Shown here: positions 8,211-17,223 of the stretch, in pieces
How the letters are laid out: each line of letters begins with the position of its first letter
Position numbering within the stretch: the stretch's first letter is position 1
Assembly: GCA_037138855.1 (NCBI GenBank)
Contig: JBAXHO010000004.1
Span: forward strand, 1-47,288
Length of the DNA: 47,288 nt
Direction of reading: 5' to 3'
DNA from: JBAXHO01 sp037138855
GTDB taxonomy: Bacteria > Patescibacteriota > Dojkabacteria > B142 > OLB20
The notes under the pieces: generated by a model
What the model was told of the DNA's origin: nothing
Seen by the model: only the letters and a program-made list of their open reading frames with translations
The model's database searches: none
Program-made: the position numbers and the translations under genes

Positions 8211-9020
8211 ATGATCAATAATACACCAGCTGAACTTCCAACTTTAAAAAATACTCTACTACGGCCAGCAGTTCTGATCAAAGCCACTATAATCTGCCTT
8301 GGTTTAACTGTGTTTTTTTTGATTACTACCATCTACCTGGCACTAAATCAAAAAAAAACAACCAGCTGCCCTGAAGTCAAATGTCCTACTATTGCAGCAA
8401 CTACTAGACCTACTGAAGCGCCTCTCACCTCGATAAGCGATTTACAAAAATGCTTTAATGAATGTACTGAAAAAGATTTTTTAACTGAGGTATTAAAACA
8501 ATTAAAACCAGTTACAGCAGTTCAGGGAATCTTCAGCTTTTATGATCTCAAGACTAATAGCTGTTATGGAGAAACTTATCAAGCGATTTTCCCGGACAAA
8601 GAAGTCCGTACCTCATTTATCCCACTTAATTGTGACCCTCAGACCAATTATCAACAGGAAAAATCAAAATTCTTAATTGGTGATAGTGCCTATTACTTTG
8701 ACCCGGTCTACAAACGCTGGGAACAAGGCAGTATCGCACCAAAAATTTCGCTTCGTTTTACAGATATTCTTATTGCTACAGAAAAGCAGCAGACCCTTAC
8801 ATCTCGCTTCGAGCAGGTTGGAATCGATAACTATCGAATCATTGGCGGAACTAGTGAAATAGTAAATGAATATAACCAGCCAATTAAACAAACTTACACT
8901 GTTTATATCAATAGCCAGCTACAATTAACTAGCTTTGAGATTCTCATTACTAATCAATCACAAGAAAAGGGGTCGTTCTTTGCCTATAACGTCTCCAATG
9001 AAATCAAAGCACCTAAATAG
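8211..9020 (+). CDS. Membrane-anchored extracytoplasmic protein of unknown function
   Basis: 269 residues: cytoplasmic N-terminus (about 1-22), membrane helix (about 23-47), a linker with CPEVKCP and a T/P/A-rich stretch, then an outside domain (about 75-269). Cysteines at CFNEC and NSCYGE and a later NCDP suggest disulfides, fitting the DsbA-like protein in this window. The pattern IGDSAYYFDPVYKRWEQGS recalls lipoprotein or LolA-like beta folds, but no family can be assigned. It converges on the PEP-synthase-like gene across a short heptamer array. Confidence 0.75.
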   Translation: MINNTPAELPTLKNTLLRPAVLIKATIICLGLTVFFLITTIYLALNQKKTTSCPEVKCPTIAATTRPTEAPLTSISDLQKCFNECTEKDFLTEVLKQLKPVTAVQGIFSFYDLKTNSCYGETYQAIFPDKEVRTSFIPLNCDPQTNYQQEKSKFLIGDSAYYFDPVYKRWEQGSIAPKISLRFTDILIATEKQQTLTSRFEQVGIDNYRIIGGTSEIVNEYNQPIKQTYTVYINSQLQLTSFEILITNQSQEKGSFFAYNVSNEIKAPK

Positions 9021-9054
9021 GATTTACTGATTCCAGATTTCCGATTTCAGTTAT
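9020..9054. repeat. Heptamer array (NNGATTT units)
   Basis: Five in-phase 7-bp units between convergent genes: GGATTTA, CTGATTC, CAGATTT, CCGATTT, CAGTTAT. This is a member of the intergenic heptamer family described in the findings. Confidence 0.6.
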
Positions 9055-9056
9055 TT

Positions 9057-11618
9057 TCAAAATCCATAATCAATCATTTTTTTCTTTCTACCACGCTTTT
9101 TCTTTTTTTCAATTTTTTGCTGCTCACTTTCAACGATAATTGGACGTAAAGTGGCAAGCTGCTCTTCCTTTGCAATGATAATCAGTTGACCTTTTTCTAA
9201 TAACTGTTCGACCATTGCCTTGGAAAATAAATAGTTTTCAGTTTTTAGGTAAAGCTTGGTTTTATTATGATTAACGATATGGACAATCCAACCAATAAAA
9301 TCCAATACTTCCTGGTCAATTTCCTTGGCTTCAGTAGCACCGGCATAAATCAAATGCAACAAAGCATCAATATCAATTAAAATCGCATCCGTTCCATCAG
9401 CTACTAACCTTTTTACAGTTAGAGCAGGAAGCAGATATTGTAAATTTGTAACAATTTTAAACGTAGCTGTCCTTCTCAAACCAAAAGCATTAATGTTCTT
9501 TTTTTGTTCAATTTGTTCCAAGTTATTTTCAACATTTGTCAGACCATACCAGATATTTCGGAGATTTTCCCGATTACGAAGTACAGAGATTAATTCCAGT
9601 TCTATCTGCATCAGACTGGCTTTACTCATATCATTTCGATCGAAATGTTTTCTAAGAAAATCAATATCTGCACTATTAATAATTATATATTTCGTTTTCA
9701 TTTTTTCAGCAATATCGGTAATCAGGACAACAAATTCTTCAATAAAATTACGTTTTTGTCTGCTACTTTCAAAGAGGATTTGTGGATCAATTTGGTAATA
9801 TTTAAAAACATCAGTCAGTTCCAAAAACAAACCATGTACCAAAGCTGGATCTACCTCTGGATGAGCTAAATCAACAAATTGAATCAAATCAGTAATTGTA
9901 TTTTGATGAATTAATTTATTGCTTTGTTTAATTTTGATAGGTGCAAATTTAAATGTGGACAATTTATCAGGAGTAGACTTTTCAGAAATTGAGGTATCAG
10001 TACGAAAAGGACTGACTTCTGAAGCTTGATCCATTTGGATGCTTGGTTGAGATGATTGTTTTGGCTCTACTCTAACTGATTCATCTTGCTGGACGTTTCT
10101 TTTTCCGGCACCAAGATATATTGTGCCGGTAACTGGATCAAGCGTCACTACTTCATTTTCGTGTAAAAGACGAAATACTTGATCAGCTTCAGAAATCACC
10201 GGGACAGTAATCGACTCAAGCTGTATACTATCCAAAACACCAGATATAATAATACCGCGGGCTTTGTTTATTTCCGGAATTTTTTGAGGATCGATCTGAT
10301 CTACAGCCAATATTTCATCTCCAGTCAAATCCAGCCAGTCATTTAGAGTATAAATAAAATGCAAAAGACCATAAGTAAGGTCTTTTCCTGTACCTTTTGC
10401 CAGAATAATCTTTGTAAGTGATGCCAAAGGCTCCAAAGTGGTTGTCACTTGAGTTTCAAGCAATGAATCATCTGAAATTTTGGCCGGCAAAGCAACTTCA
10501 GCCTTTATTTCCGCTACCAATTCTGTGACATCTTTTTTTTCAGGTTTGGGAGTAAGATTTTTCTGTTCTTCTTCAGCCTTACTGATCAAAGCTTTTGCAG
10601 CTATCTTATCAGTAATACGCTGCATTTGAGATTTCCAAGCAATATTCAAATCTTTAATTGTTTGAAAATTATAAAGAAAAATTTTACCACCTTCTAAAAC
10701 ATAATCCACTTCCTGAGGATGCTTGAATATTTCTTCAAGAATTTTTGTGATTCTAATTAAATTGATCACATATTTATCATCAAGTTTTTGTTTTTTACGC
10801 CAAGCAGATGATAAAGTGACTTTTAAATTGGCATCATTACCCTTATGATTGTGTTTTCGAACGTACATATATTCCTGATCCACTACATGTTTCTCAATAA
10901 TTTCTTCTGATTTTTTACTGCCAAGATAACTATCTGGAATAAATTCTTCTGCTTTTTCACGGAGATAATTGCCATAAACAGCTGTGATTTCAATCTGATC
11001 AATGTCATTTCCTACTGGTGCCACACTAAATACACTACCAGAAATTTCAGCCTGAACCATTTTTTGAACTAAAAGTGCTGAAGTCAAATATCCTTCATAA
11101 TTAATTTTGGAGCGAAAATTCAAAGCCACTGGAGCAAAAAGACTAGCCCACATTTCTTTGATACCAGCAACTAGCATCGCTTCACCACTCACAGTATCCT
11201 GAATATTTTCCTGACCATAATGTGTCTCATCAATTACAATTGTAGGAAAAGAAGTGCGTAATCTGACAAATGATTTTGTAAAACCGGAAAGATTATTATA
11301 CGCTTGAATAATTGGTTTCAAAACAATTTCCGGAATTGTACCAGCTCGAATCGCCTGCTGAATATCTTCACCCGACTTTTTTGCCTGATGCAAATCTTCT
11401 AAATCCACTTCATTGATACGCGGAGCAATATAATCTACTAAATCATTGGCTGTTAAAAAATCATCAAAGGCAGTAGAAGTGATGGCAAAACCAAGTGGCA
11501 AGTTGATCCCGGCCTGCTCTGCTCTTCGTAAACGAAGAATTTTTTCACCCACTAACTCTAGGTCATCTTCACCTACCTGTGAAAAAGTTAAAACATATTT
11601 TTTTGGATTTCCTAACAT
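9057..11618 (-). CDS. PEP synthase / PPDK-like protein with degenerate active sites
   Basis: 853 residues in the layout of phosphoenolpyruvate synthase. Residues about 15-330 match the ATP-grasp (PPDK_N) domain: AGINLPLGFAIT, WASLFAPVALNFR, LVQKMVQAEISGSVFS, PQEVDYVLEGG. Residues about 440-515 match the swivelling phosphohistidine domain, and 580-835 a reduced PEP/pyruvate TIM barrel. Key residues are changed: the VRSSA loop reads VRLRTS, the catalytic-histidine block (usually TSHAAI) reads DSIQLES with no histidine, QxRP reads NFQTI, and the barrel signature near the end is not canonical. The C-terminus is a basic tail (KKKKRGRKKK). It probably cannot make PEP and may bind nucleotide or another partner (inference). 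The array at 11665-11727 sits just upstream. Confidence 0.8.
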   Translation of the reverse strand: MLGNPKKYVLTFSQVGEDDLELVGEKILRLRRAEQAGINLPLGFAITSTAFDDFLTANDLVDYIAPRINEVDLEDLHQAKKSGEDIQQAIRAGTIPEIVLKPIIQAYNNLSGFTKSFVRLRTSFPTIVIDETHYGQENIQDTVSGEAMLVAGIKEMWASLFAPVALNFRSKINYEGYLTSALLVQKMVQAEISGSVFSVAPVGNDIDQIEITAVYGNYLREKAEEFIPDSYLGSKKSEEIIEKHVVDQEYMYVRKHNHKGNDANLKVTLSSAWRKKQKLDDKYVINLIRITKILEEIFKHPQEVDYVLEGGKIFLYNFQTIKDLNIAWKSQMQRITDKIAAKALISKAEEEQKNLTPKPEKKDVTELVAEIKAEVALPAKISDDSLLETQVTTTLEPLASLTKIILAKGTGKDLTYGLLHFIYTLNDWLDLTGDEILAVDQIDPQKIPEINKARGIIISGVLDSIQLESITVPVISEADQVFRLLHENEVVTLDPVTGTIYLGAGKRNVQQDESVRVEPKQSSQPSIQMDQASEVSPFRTDTSISEKSTPDKLSTFKFAPIKIKQSNKLIHQNTITDLIQFVDLAHPEVDPALVHGLFLELTDVFKYYQIDPQILFESSRQKRNFIEEFVVLITDIAEKMKTKYIIINSADIDFLRKHFDRNDMSKASLMQIELELISVLRNRENLRNIWYGLTNVENNLEQIEQKKNINAFGLRRTATFKIVTNLQYLLPALTVKRLVADGTDAILIDIDALLHLIYAGATEAKEIDQEVLDFIGWIVHIVNHNKTKLYLKTENYLFSKAMVEQLLEKGQLIIIAKEEQLATLRPIIVESEQQKIEKKKKRGRKKKMIDYGF

Positions 11619-11642
11619 TTCTTACTGAATTAAACAATTTAA

Positions 11643-11651
11643 ATTATATAG
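11643..11651 (-). promoter_or_regulatory. Putative -10 element of the PEP-synthase-like gene
   Basis: Minus-strand TTGCTATATAATTT, 25-30 bp upstream of the ATG at 11618, contains TATAAT (11643-11648). A -35 hexamer would fall at the edge of the heptamer array and is poor. Confidence 0.4.
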
Positions 11652-11664
11652 CAAATTGAAAGCA

Positions 11665-11727
11665 AACTGAAATCGGAAAAGTGAAAACTGGTAACTGGAA
11701 TCCGGAATCTGTAAATTGAAATCTAGA
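11665..11727. repeat. Heptamer array (AACTGGA-type, nine in-phase units)
   Basis: Nine consecutive 7-bp units: AACTGAA, ATCGGAA, AAGTGAA, AACTGGT, AACTGGA, ATCCGGA, ATCTGTA, AATTGAA, ATCTAGA. The first A is fixed and the second position is A or T; the rest drift. A further copy-like AATTGAA lies at 11654-11660, out of phase. Confidence 0.75.
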
Positions 11728-11789
11728 GATTGGTGGAACATCCTATAGGGCAGACGTCCTTGTCTCCAATGAATTCTTCAAAGCCTATC

Positions 11790-13511
11790 CTATCCGTTCT
11801 TCTTTCTTCGGCGATAAAAACGTATCAGGTAATAACCGGTAAAAATTATTACAAATATTGCTGCTGCATTCGTCAATAATCGGCGATGATCTACCTCCAC
11901 TGCTACCAATTTTTCAAATTTTACATCTTCTGCCACACCTTGAATATTTGCTTTTAATTTACCTCGCAATATATACTCACCGCTAGTTAAGGGATTACGA
12001 ATCACAGCACCTTCTACTGGAATGACAGCTACACTATTGGGAATAATCAAAAATTTTGTTACTTCTTCAGCTTTTAAAATCACATTTTCTAATTGGACTT
12101 CATTTAGATAAACCGAAGTATTACCATTATTTCTAATAGTCAATTGAACTGGTAAATTTAACCCGGAATATATTTTATCAGTTTCATTTAATGTCACTTC
12201 AATTTCTTTCTTGACTTGTATTTCAGGGCTAATAAATTTAATCAAAGTATCTGGCGAATTTAAATATTGAAATCCTAAATCAGCAATATTTTCAACATTT
12301 CCAGCACTACCCCAGGCAATACGTTCTGGATTGATTTTCTCAAAGAATGAAAACCCAGTCAGATCTTCCAAAAAAGGATCAGATTGTTGCCATTCAGCCT
12401 TATTATTTGGGCGCGAGATGACCCAAAAATGCCAGCGGTTTTGATTGGTAACAGGAAAATTCACAATGCCATAAACCACTTGTGATTCACTACCCTGCTG
12501 ACGTAATAATGCTGCAAGAGTAAAAGCATAATCTAATGAGTTCTGTGCCGGTTTTTCTAAAATTTTTTCAATTGATAAGCGTTGATAATCTTCTAACTGT
12601 TTTTGCGGTGAAAATTTTTCAATAATTTTTTGATAAATATCTGCTGCTTTCGATGATTTATTAACCTCAAACTTATCGCTTCCTTTGCTCCACAAATTTG
12701 CCTCATTCAAAAAATGAATTTCACCCTTTAAAGGATAGATGTATCCGTGATAACTACCTTTCTGCATATATCCTTGTTTGGAAGTAATTGTCAGAAATTC
12801 ATTATATTCAAAATCACGGGCAGCTTTATCAGTATTTTCCTGTGCAGTAAAAACAAAACCTGTCAAAGGCGAAGCAGGAATCGGTACCTGAACTTGAACA
12901 TTTTGTTCTTCTTTAATTAATTTCCATTCTGCATTTACTTCAGCTCCTGATAAATTTCCAAAAGAAAATAATTGCGCATGATTGGTAATCAATGCCAGCT
13001 GATCAGTGGTATCTGAAATCTTGGAATAATTATAATTCTCACTACTATATGAGACGGCTCCCCAAGCCTTGGGAATTTGAACTTTTAATTCGTATTCCTG
13101 ATCAGTATTGAGCAAATTAAAGCCCGGAATATAAATCCGGCGAAATCCATCCACCTTAGCAAGCAATGCCTCTGTCATTGCTGTTATTTCTATCTGAGCA
13201 TTTTTTTGTGGTTCAATCCGTCGTTGGCTCAAATCAATAATAATATCTTGCCCTTCCTGTTTCAAAGGTAAATCCTGACCAGCTAATTGTATACTCAAGG
13301 TTTTAAAAGAAATGGGAAAACTTAATTTAAGACTGGTTACAGCTTTGTCAGAAGCTGTGTTACTAAGTAAAGCAGCATAATGCACTTCTGTCATTTCCTC
13401 CTGAAAATTTAGTAACACAGTCACGTTACTAATTTCTTGAGCAAAAACAGATTTTGGCCATATTACTAATAAGCCAATTGCCAAAAAAATTATGATAAAA
13501 AACTTTTTCAT
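11790..13511 (-). CDS. Exported, C-terminally anchored protein with an inactive transglutaminase-like domain
   Basis: 573 residues: cleavable signal peptide (about 1-24, ending VFAQ), two beta-rich regions (about 25-300), a transglutaminase-like core (about 330-430), another beta domain and a C-terminal membrane helix (about 540-560) with an RFYRRRKKNG stop-transfer tail. The core shows SLDYAFTLAALLRQQG, then WHFWVI and DPFLED, matching the Cys, His and Asp blocks of the family. The catalytic cysteine position (usually GxCxxxA) is leucine (NSLDYA), so peptide cross-linking or protease activity is unlikely. It follows gltX with no gap, so is probably co-transcribed with it. Role in envelope structure is inference. 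Confidence 0.78.
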   Translation of the reverse strand: MKKFFIIIFLAIGLLVIWPKSVFAQEISNVTVLLNFQEEMTEVHYAALLSNTASDKAVTSLKLSFPISFKTLSIQLAGQDLPLKQEGQDIIIDLSQRRIEPQKNAQIEITAMTEALLAKVDGFRRIYIPGFNLLNTDQEYELKVQIPKAWGAVSYSSENYNYSKISDTTDQLALITNHAQLFSFGNLSGAEVNAEWKLIKEEQNVQVQVPIPASPLTGFVFTAQENTDKAARDFEYNEFLTITSKQGYMQKGSYHGYIYPLKGEIHFLNEANLWSKGSDKFEVNKSSKAADIYQKIIEKFSPQKQLEDYQRLSIEKILEKPAQNSLDYAFTLAALLRQQGSESQVVYGIVNFPVTNQNRWHFWVISRPNNKAEWQQSDPFLEDLTGFSFFEKINPERIAWGSAGNVENIADLGFQYLNSPDTLIKFISPEIQVKKEIEVTLNETDKIYSGLNLPVQLTIRNNGNTSVYLNEVQLENVILKAEEVTKFLIIPNSVAVIPVEGAVIRNPLTSGEYILRGKLKANIQGVAEDVKFEKLVAVEVDHRRLLTNAAAIFVIIFTGYYLIRFYRRRKKNG

Positions 13512-14981
13512 TTAAAGATAGGCATTAATTCGTTTAAAAATTTCTTGTTGTCCCAAAGTTTCCATTGTTTCCCAGAGCGGAGGTGAAAAAGGTGTACCAG
13601 TAATCATCACTCTCAATGCCATAAATAACTGACCTGCTTTTAATTGATTATACTCAGCTAGTTTACGGACATAACTTTCCCAGTCTTCATGCTGCCATTT
13701 TGCAAAATCAGGATATTTTTCCAATTCCACCAGAAATTTTTTAATTACTGTTTTTAAAATTTTTGGATCGATATTTTTTAGTTGTTTAATTGCAGATAAA
13801 TTTACTAACGCAGGAAATTGATAATAAAAAGAAATCATTTGAGGTATTTCACTAAGAATTCTAACTCTGCTCTTTACAAGTTCCAAGACCTTTTCCAAGT
13901 AATCAGGTCCACGATCAATAATTGCTGCAATCAAGCTTTCATTTTCAGAATATTTTTTCAACCAGATACTAAAACGAATTACTAACATGTCCGGTTCCAG
14001 CATTTGAATATATTTCTGATTGAACCAGAGCAATTTCTCCCGATTAAAAACCGCCGCTGTTTTGTTTAAATCATGTGGATCAAACAATTCAATAAAATCA
14101 GCTAATGAAAAAATCTCCCGTTCTTTTTCACCATATTCCCGTTCTACTTTTGGTGACCAGCCTAGAAGCATCAGAAAATTAAGTATTGCCTCAGGTAAAT
14201 AACCTTCTTTGAGAAATTCAATAGCAGACACAGAGCCTTTTCGTTTAGATAACTTGCCACCATCTGGATCAAGGATCAAAGGGAAGTGAAAAAATTCCGG
14301 AAGATCCCAGCCCAAGGCCTCATACAACAAAACATGCTTGGGAGCGCTAGGTAGCCATTCAGTACCTCGAAGCGCATGAGTAATTCCCATCAGATGATCA
14401 TCGACCACAACAGCCAGGTGATATGTGGGAAAGCCATCTGATTTTAAAAGCACACCGTCATTTATCTCATCAGAATTAAATGTAGCTTTACCCTGGATTT
14501 GATCGACAAAGACAATCTCTCTTCCAACCGGAATCTTCTGACGAATCACAAATTTATCACCAGCTGCTACTTTTTTTTTCGCTTCTGCTAGTGGTAAATC
14601 CCGATATTGAGATCCAAATTTATAAGGTATTTTATTTTCTGCAGCAATTTTTTTCTGTTCTGCTATTTCATTCTCAGTGAGAAAACAATAATAAGCAGCA
14701 CCCAATTCTACAAGTTTTTCCGCATATTCTTGATAAATTTTAATTCGATCTGACTGTCTTGCTTTACTATCCCAGCTCAAGCCATATGCGCTGATCATTT
14801 CGAAGATTTCTGCTTCAGAACCAGGGACAAAGCGATTCTGATCAGTATCTTCAATTCGTACCATAAATTCACCTTTTAATTTTTGGGTATAGGCAAAATT
14901 CCATAATGCAGTTCTGATACCACCAATATGCAAATGACCAGTGGGACTTGGGGCAAAACGTACCTTGATATTTTTCATCAT
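13512..14981 (-). CDS. gltX: Glutamyl-tRNA synthetase
   Basis: 489 residues, the normal length for bacterial GluRS. The HIGH-type motif is FAPSPTGHLHIGG (about 9-21), the KMSKS-type motif KLSKR is at 243-247, and DGFPTYHLAVVVDDHLMGITH and LRGTEWLPSAPKH mark the class I catalytic core. The C-terminal anticodon-binding domain is present. It charges tRNA-Glu with glutamate for translation; whether it also charges tRNA-Gln cannot be told, as GatCAB is not in the window. Start is ATGATG (14981 or 14978) without a Shine-Dalgarno site; a minus-strand TATAAT is at 15002-15007. The next gene begins immediately after its stop. Confidence 0.97.
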   Translation of the reverse strand: MMKNIKVRFAPSPTGHLHIGGIRTALWNFAYTQKLKGEFMVRIEDTDQNRFVPGSEAEIFEMISAYGLSWDSKARQSDRIKIYQEYAEKLVELGAAYYCFLTENEIAEQKKIAAENKIPYKFGSQYRDLPLAEAKKKVAAGDKFVIRQKIPVGREIVFVDQIQGKATFNSDEINDGVLLKSDGFPTYHLAVVVDDHLMGITHALRGTEWLPSAPKHVLLYEALGWDLPEFFHFPLILDPDGGKLSKRKGSVSAIEFLKEGYLPEAILNFLMLLGWSPKVEREYGEKEREIFSLADFIELFDPHDLNKTAAVFNREKLLWFNQKYIQMLEPDMLVIRFSIWLKKYSENESLIAAIIDRGPDYLEKVLELVKSRVRILSEIPQMISFYYQFPALVNLSAIKQLKNIDPKILKTVIKKFLVELEKYPDFAKWQHEDWESYVRKLAEYNQLKAGQLFMALRVMITGTPFSPPLWETMETLGQQEIFKRINAYL

Positions 14982-15029
14982 AAAATGGTTAATATTTTGT
15001 AATTATACACGTTACCCAAAAGAATTTTT

Positions 15030-15045
15030 AGCTGTTTCCAGCTTT
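15030..15045. other. Short hairpin between divergent gltX and phosphoesterase genes
   Basis: AGCTG-TTTC-CAGCT type stem followed on the plus strand by TTTTCTTT. It could terminate or attenuate a plus-strand transcript, but it sits in a divergent promoter region, so its role is unclear. Confidence 0.3.
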
Positions 15046-15049
15046 TCTT

Positions 15050-15058
15050 TGCTATGAT
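15050..15058 (+). promoter_or_regulatory. Extended -10 promoter of the metallophosphoesterase gene
   Basis: TGCTATGAT at 15050-15058, about 38 bp before the ATG. It has the TGN extension seen at several other starts here; no good -35 is visible. Confidence 0.45.
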
Positions 15059-15095
15059 TTATACAGGATAGAATTTATTTAAAACAGAAACTGAA

Positions 15096-15761
15096 ATGAA
15101 AACAATCATATTTTCTGATACTCATCTTAAGCAACATTTTGAAAATAAAAAATTTCAATTTTTAAAAACACTTTGTGAAAACGCAGATCGCATAATCATC
15201 AATGGTGATTTTTATGATGGTTATTATCTAAGCTGTGATCAATTTCTCCAATCGAAATGGCAACAGCTTTTCCCAATTTTAAAAACAAAACAAACGGTCT
15301 ACATTGCCGGTAATCATGACCCTCTTGCTGAAATTTCCAATAAAGCATTAGTTTTCGCTACTCAAATTGTCGCCAAATATCAAATTGTCTTGAATGAGAA
15401 AACTCTTGTAATCGAGCATGGTAATCGGGTTTTCAAAAGCAAAGTAGAACGTTTTCCTTTTTTGAATAATTTCTTCACCAGATATGTAAACGAAATGTTG
15501 GATGCAATTATTTTTAATCCAAACCTGCCGAAATTTTTAAAAAATCTGGAACGAAAAAAGTTACAAAGAGATAATGCAAAGATAAAAAAAATAATTCTAC
15601 CAAAAATAGCAGCTAATCAAATTTTTGTTTGCGGTCATACTCATCTGGCAGAATTTCTTCCAGAACAAAATTTCATCAACACTGGATACATTGACTATCA
15701 TCAGGCAAGCTATCTGGAAATTATCGATCAAAAATTATGCTTGGTTGTGACGAGCTATTAA
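15096..15761 (+). CDS. Calcineurin-like metallophosphoesterase
   Basis: 221 residues with the full set of metal-binding motifs: SDTHL (D8, H10), NGDFYD (D38), GNHD (about 72-75), EHGN (His about 110) and GHTH (about 184-187). This two-metal phosphoesterase fold includes LpxH (UDP-diacylglucosamine hydrolase) and nucleotide phosphodiesterases; LpxH is unlikely as no lipid A genes are seen. Substrate unknown. It meets the FkbM gene tail to tail with no intergenic base. Confidence 0.9.
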   Translation: MKTIIFSDTHLKQHFENKKFQFLKTLCENADRIIINGDFYDGYYLSCDQFLQSKWQQLFPILKTKQTVYIAGNHDPLAEISNKALVFATQIVAKYQIVLNEKTLVIEHGNRVFKSKVERFPFLNNFFTRYVNEMLDAIIFNPNLPKFLKNLERKKLQRDNAKIKKIILPKIAANQIFVCGHTHLAEFLPEQNFINTGYIDYHQASYLEIIDQKLCLVVTSY

Positions 15762-16613
15762 TCATCGCTCGAAATACAGATCTCCATATTCGATTCCTTC
15801 ATCCAAGACTAAATTAAAACCAATCTGTGTCAAAATTTGAGTTAACTTTTCCCTACTTTCAACTGAATGTGGCTCCACCACTATTCTCGAAACCTTATCC
15901 AACAAATCAACTGCAGCAGTTATAATTTCCAACTCCATACCCTGAACATCAATTTTTAATAAATCCACATGATTAAGATTATATTCTTCGAAAAGATGCC
16001 CTAGCGTAATGCCTTCTACAGAAGCTACTGATAGCATTTCATCTCTGATCCAGGAATATTTCTCTGCACTAGATTTGGGCGGATACTTGCCACTTAAGGC
16101 ACTGGCGTTGACAATACTATAAATATTTAAAAAATCATCCTGACCGGCAATCGCTTTATTTACAGGATATATATTTTTCAAACGATTCTGGGATACATTT
16201 TTAACTAATAAATCAAAAGCATACACATTAGGTTCCACTGAAATTATTTTGACATCTGGACTATTCTGTTTTACCTTTAACGTAAAAAATCCAAAGTTAG
16301 CACCCAAATCAACCACTATTTTCGCATCCTCAGCCCAAAAATTTTGATGTAACATATGCAGGTTTTCCCGAAAAATTTCTGTATAATCCTTCATGGCACG
16401 AAGAATGTCCTTCTTCCCCACAAAAATATCATATTTGTCCAAAAGCAAATGGATTTCTTCTTCACTTGCTTCCAAATATCCTTCACTAAGGAATCGTTCA
16501 TTTAAAAATTTAATTTCCTCAACCAAATCACGGGTGCTACCATCACGGGCGATGTTCAGCAACCAGGTAAAATCAGCGCCTCTGGCAATACTGGATGAAA
16601 TACTTTGAGACAT
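15762..16613 (-). CDS. FkbM-family SAM-dependent methyltransferase
   Basis: 283 residues. The SAM-binding loop is VDLGANFGFFTL (about 108-119), followed by SVEPN (acidic ribose ligand) and LLKIDVQGMELEII, the FkbM family signature. FkbM enzymes O-methylate hydroxyls on sugars or polyketides; here a surface glycan is the likely target (inference). The N-terminal 90 residues have helices of unclear role. It is the last gene before a repeat-filled gap and overlaps no neighbour. Confidence 0.88.
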   Translation of the reverse strand: MSQSISSSIARGADFTWLLNIARDGSTRDLVEEIKFLNERFLSEGYLEASEEEIHLLLDKYDIFVGKKDILRAMKDYTEIFRENLHMLHQNFWAEDAKIVVDLGANFGFFTLKVKQNSPDVKIISVEPNVYAFDLLVKNVSQNRLKNIYPVNKAIAGQDDFLNIYSIVNASALSGKYPPKSSAEKYSWIRDEMLSVASVEGITLGHLFEEYNLNHVDLLKIDVQGMELEIITAAVDLLDKVSRIVVEPHSVESREKLTQILTQIGFNLVLDEGIEYGDLYFER

Positions 16614-16620
16614 AATTTAA

Positions 16621-16669
16621 TTAATAGATAGTAGTTAGAAGTTATTAGTTATTAGATAATAGTTTATAG
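16621..16669. repeat. Heptamer array (TTATTAG units)
   Basis: Seven in-phase units, each ending in AG: TTAATAG, ATAGTAG, TTAGAAG, TTATTAG, TTATTAG, ATAATAG, TTTATAG. It starts 8 bp upstream of the FkbM gene. Confidence 0.8.
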
Positions 16670-16732
16670 TGTCCAAAAAAAATTGGGACAATCATTACCA
16701 AAAATTAGTATCACGTATTATGTATCATGTAT
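16670..16732. repeat. Long direct repeat, left copy, with TGTCC/GGACA inverted pair
   Basis: TGTCC-N11-GGACA (16670-16690) leads into a 47-bp stretch (16686-16732) that is repeated at 17224-17270 with two mismatches. The repeat contains ATCATTACC and the first GTATCAC-type heptamers. The two copies flank the 112-residue membrane protein gene. Confidence 0.8.
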
Positions 16733-16766
16733 AAAAAAGTATCTGGTATCTAGTATCTGGTATCTA
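16708..16766. repeat. Heptamer array (GTATCNN units)
   Basis: Four units GTATCAC, GTATTAT, GTATCAT, GTATAAA (16708-16735), three spacer bases, then GTATCTG, GTATCTA, GTATCTG, GTATCTA (16739-16766). GTATCAA is the reverse complement of the TTGATAC unit found at 24600. Confidence 0.8.
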
Positions 16767-16803
16767 GTAAAAAAAATTAAACTCAAATTTCGGATTTCAG
16801 TTT

Positions 16804-17142
16804 TCATTCTTCCAACCAGTGGTTGCTATTCCAGGCGCGCATCACAAACAAATAATTGATAAATAGCATCGGAAACATTATGAATATTAACCCAAAGAAA
16901 ATTTCTAATCCAAGAAGGATCAAAACACTAAACGTAGCACCTTGATTCGAATCAAGTAAAATCAAAGTTATCGGAATAATTACTAATAAAAATAAAATGA
17001 CTGCTATTGCAAATGCTAAAGCGAAATAACAAAAAGTATATTGAAAAACATGCTTGAGCGTAATTTTCTCTGTGGCTTTGGGTTTTAACTTCACCAATGG
17101 CCACCAAAACCAATTTTTGTCAATAATATCTATTAGTCGCAT
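16804..17142 (-). CDS. Hypothetical small membrane protein
   Basis: 112 residues with two long hydrophobic stretches (about 33-60 and 70-100) and a tryptophan-rich amphipathic N-terminus (NWFWWP). No family recognised. It is flanked on both sides by near-identical 47-bp direct repeats and heptamer arrays, which isolate it from the FkbM gene and the Kor operon. It may be a separately acquired or movable gene. Confidence 0.7.
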   Translation of the reverse strand: MRLIDIIDKNWFWWPLVKLKPKATEKITLKHVFQYTFCYFALAFAIAVILFLLVIIPITLILLDSNQGATFSVLILLGLEIFFGLIFIMFPMLFINYLFVMRAWNSNHWLEE

Positions 17143-17169
17143 AGTTTAGCAATTTGCAAATTGAATAAA

Positions 17170-17204
17170 AAAGCCAAAAGCTAGAAGTTAAAAGATAATA
17201 GTTC
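17170..17204. repeat. Heptamer array (AAAGNNA units)
   Basis: Five in-phase units: AAAGCCA, AAAGCTA, GAAGTTA, AAAGATA, ATAGTTC. It lies just upstream of the 112-residue membrane protein gene. Confidence 0.55.
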
Positions 17205-17223
17205 GTAAAATCGAAGAAAATTT

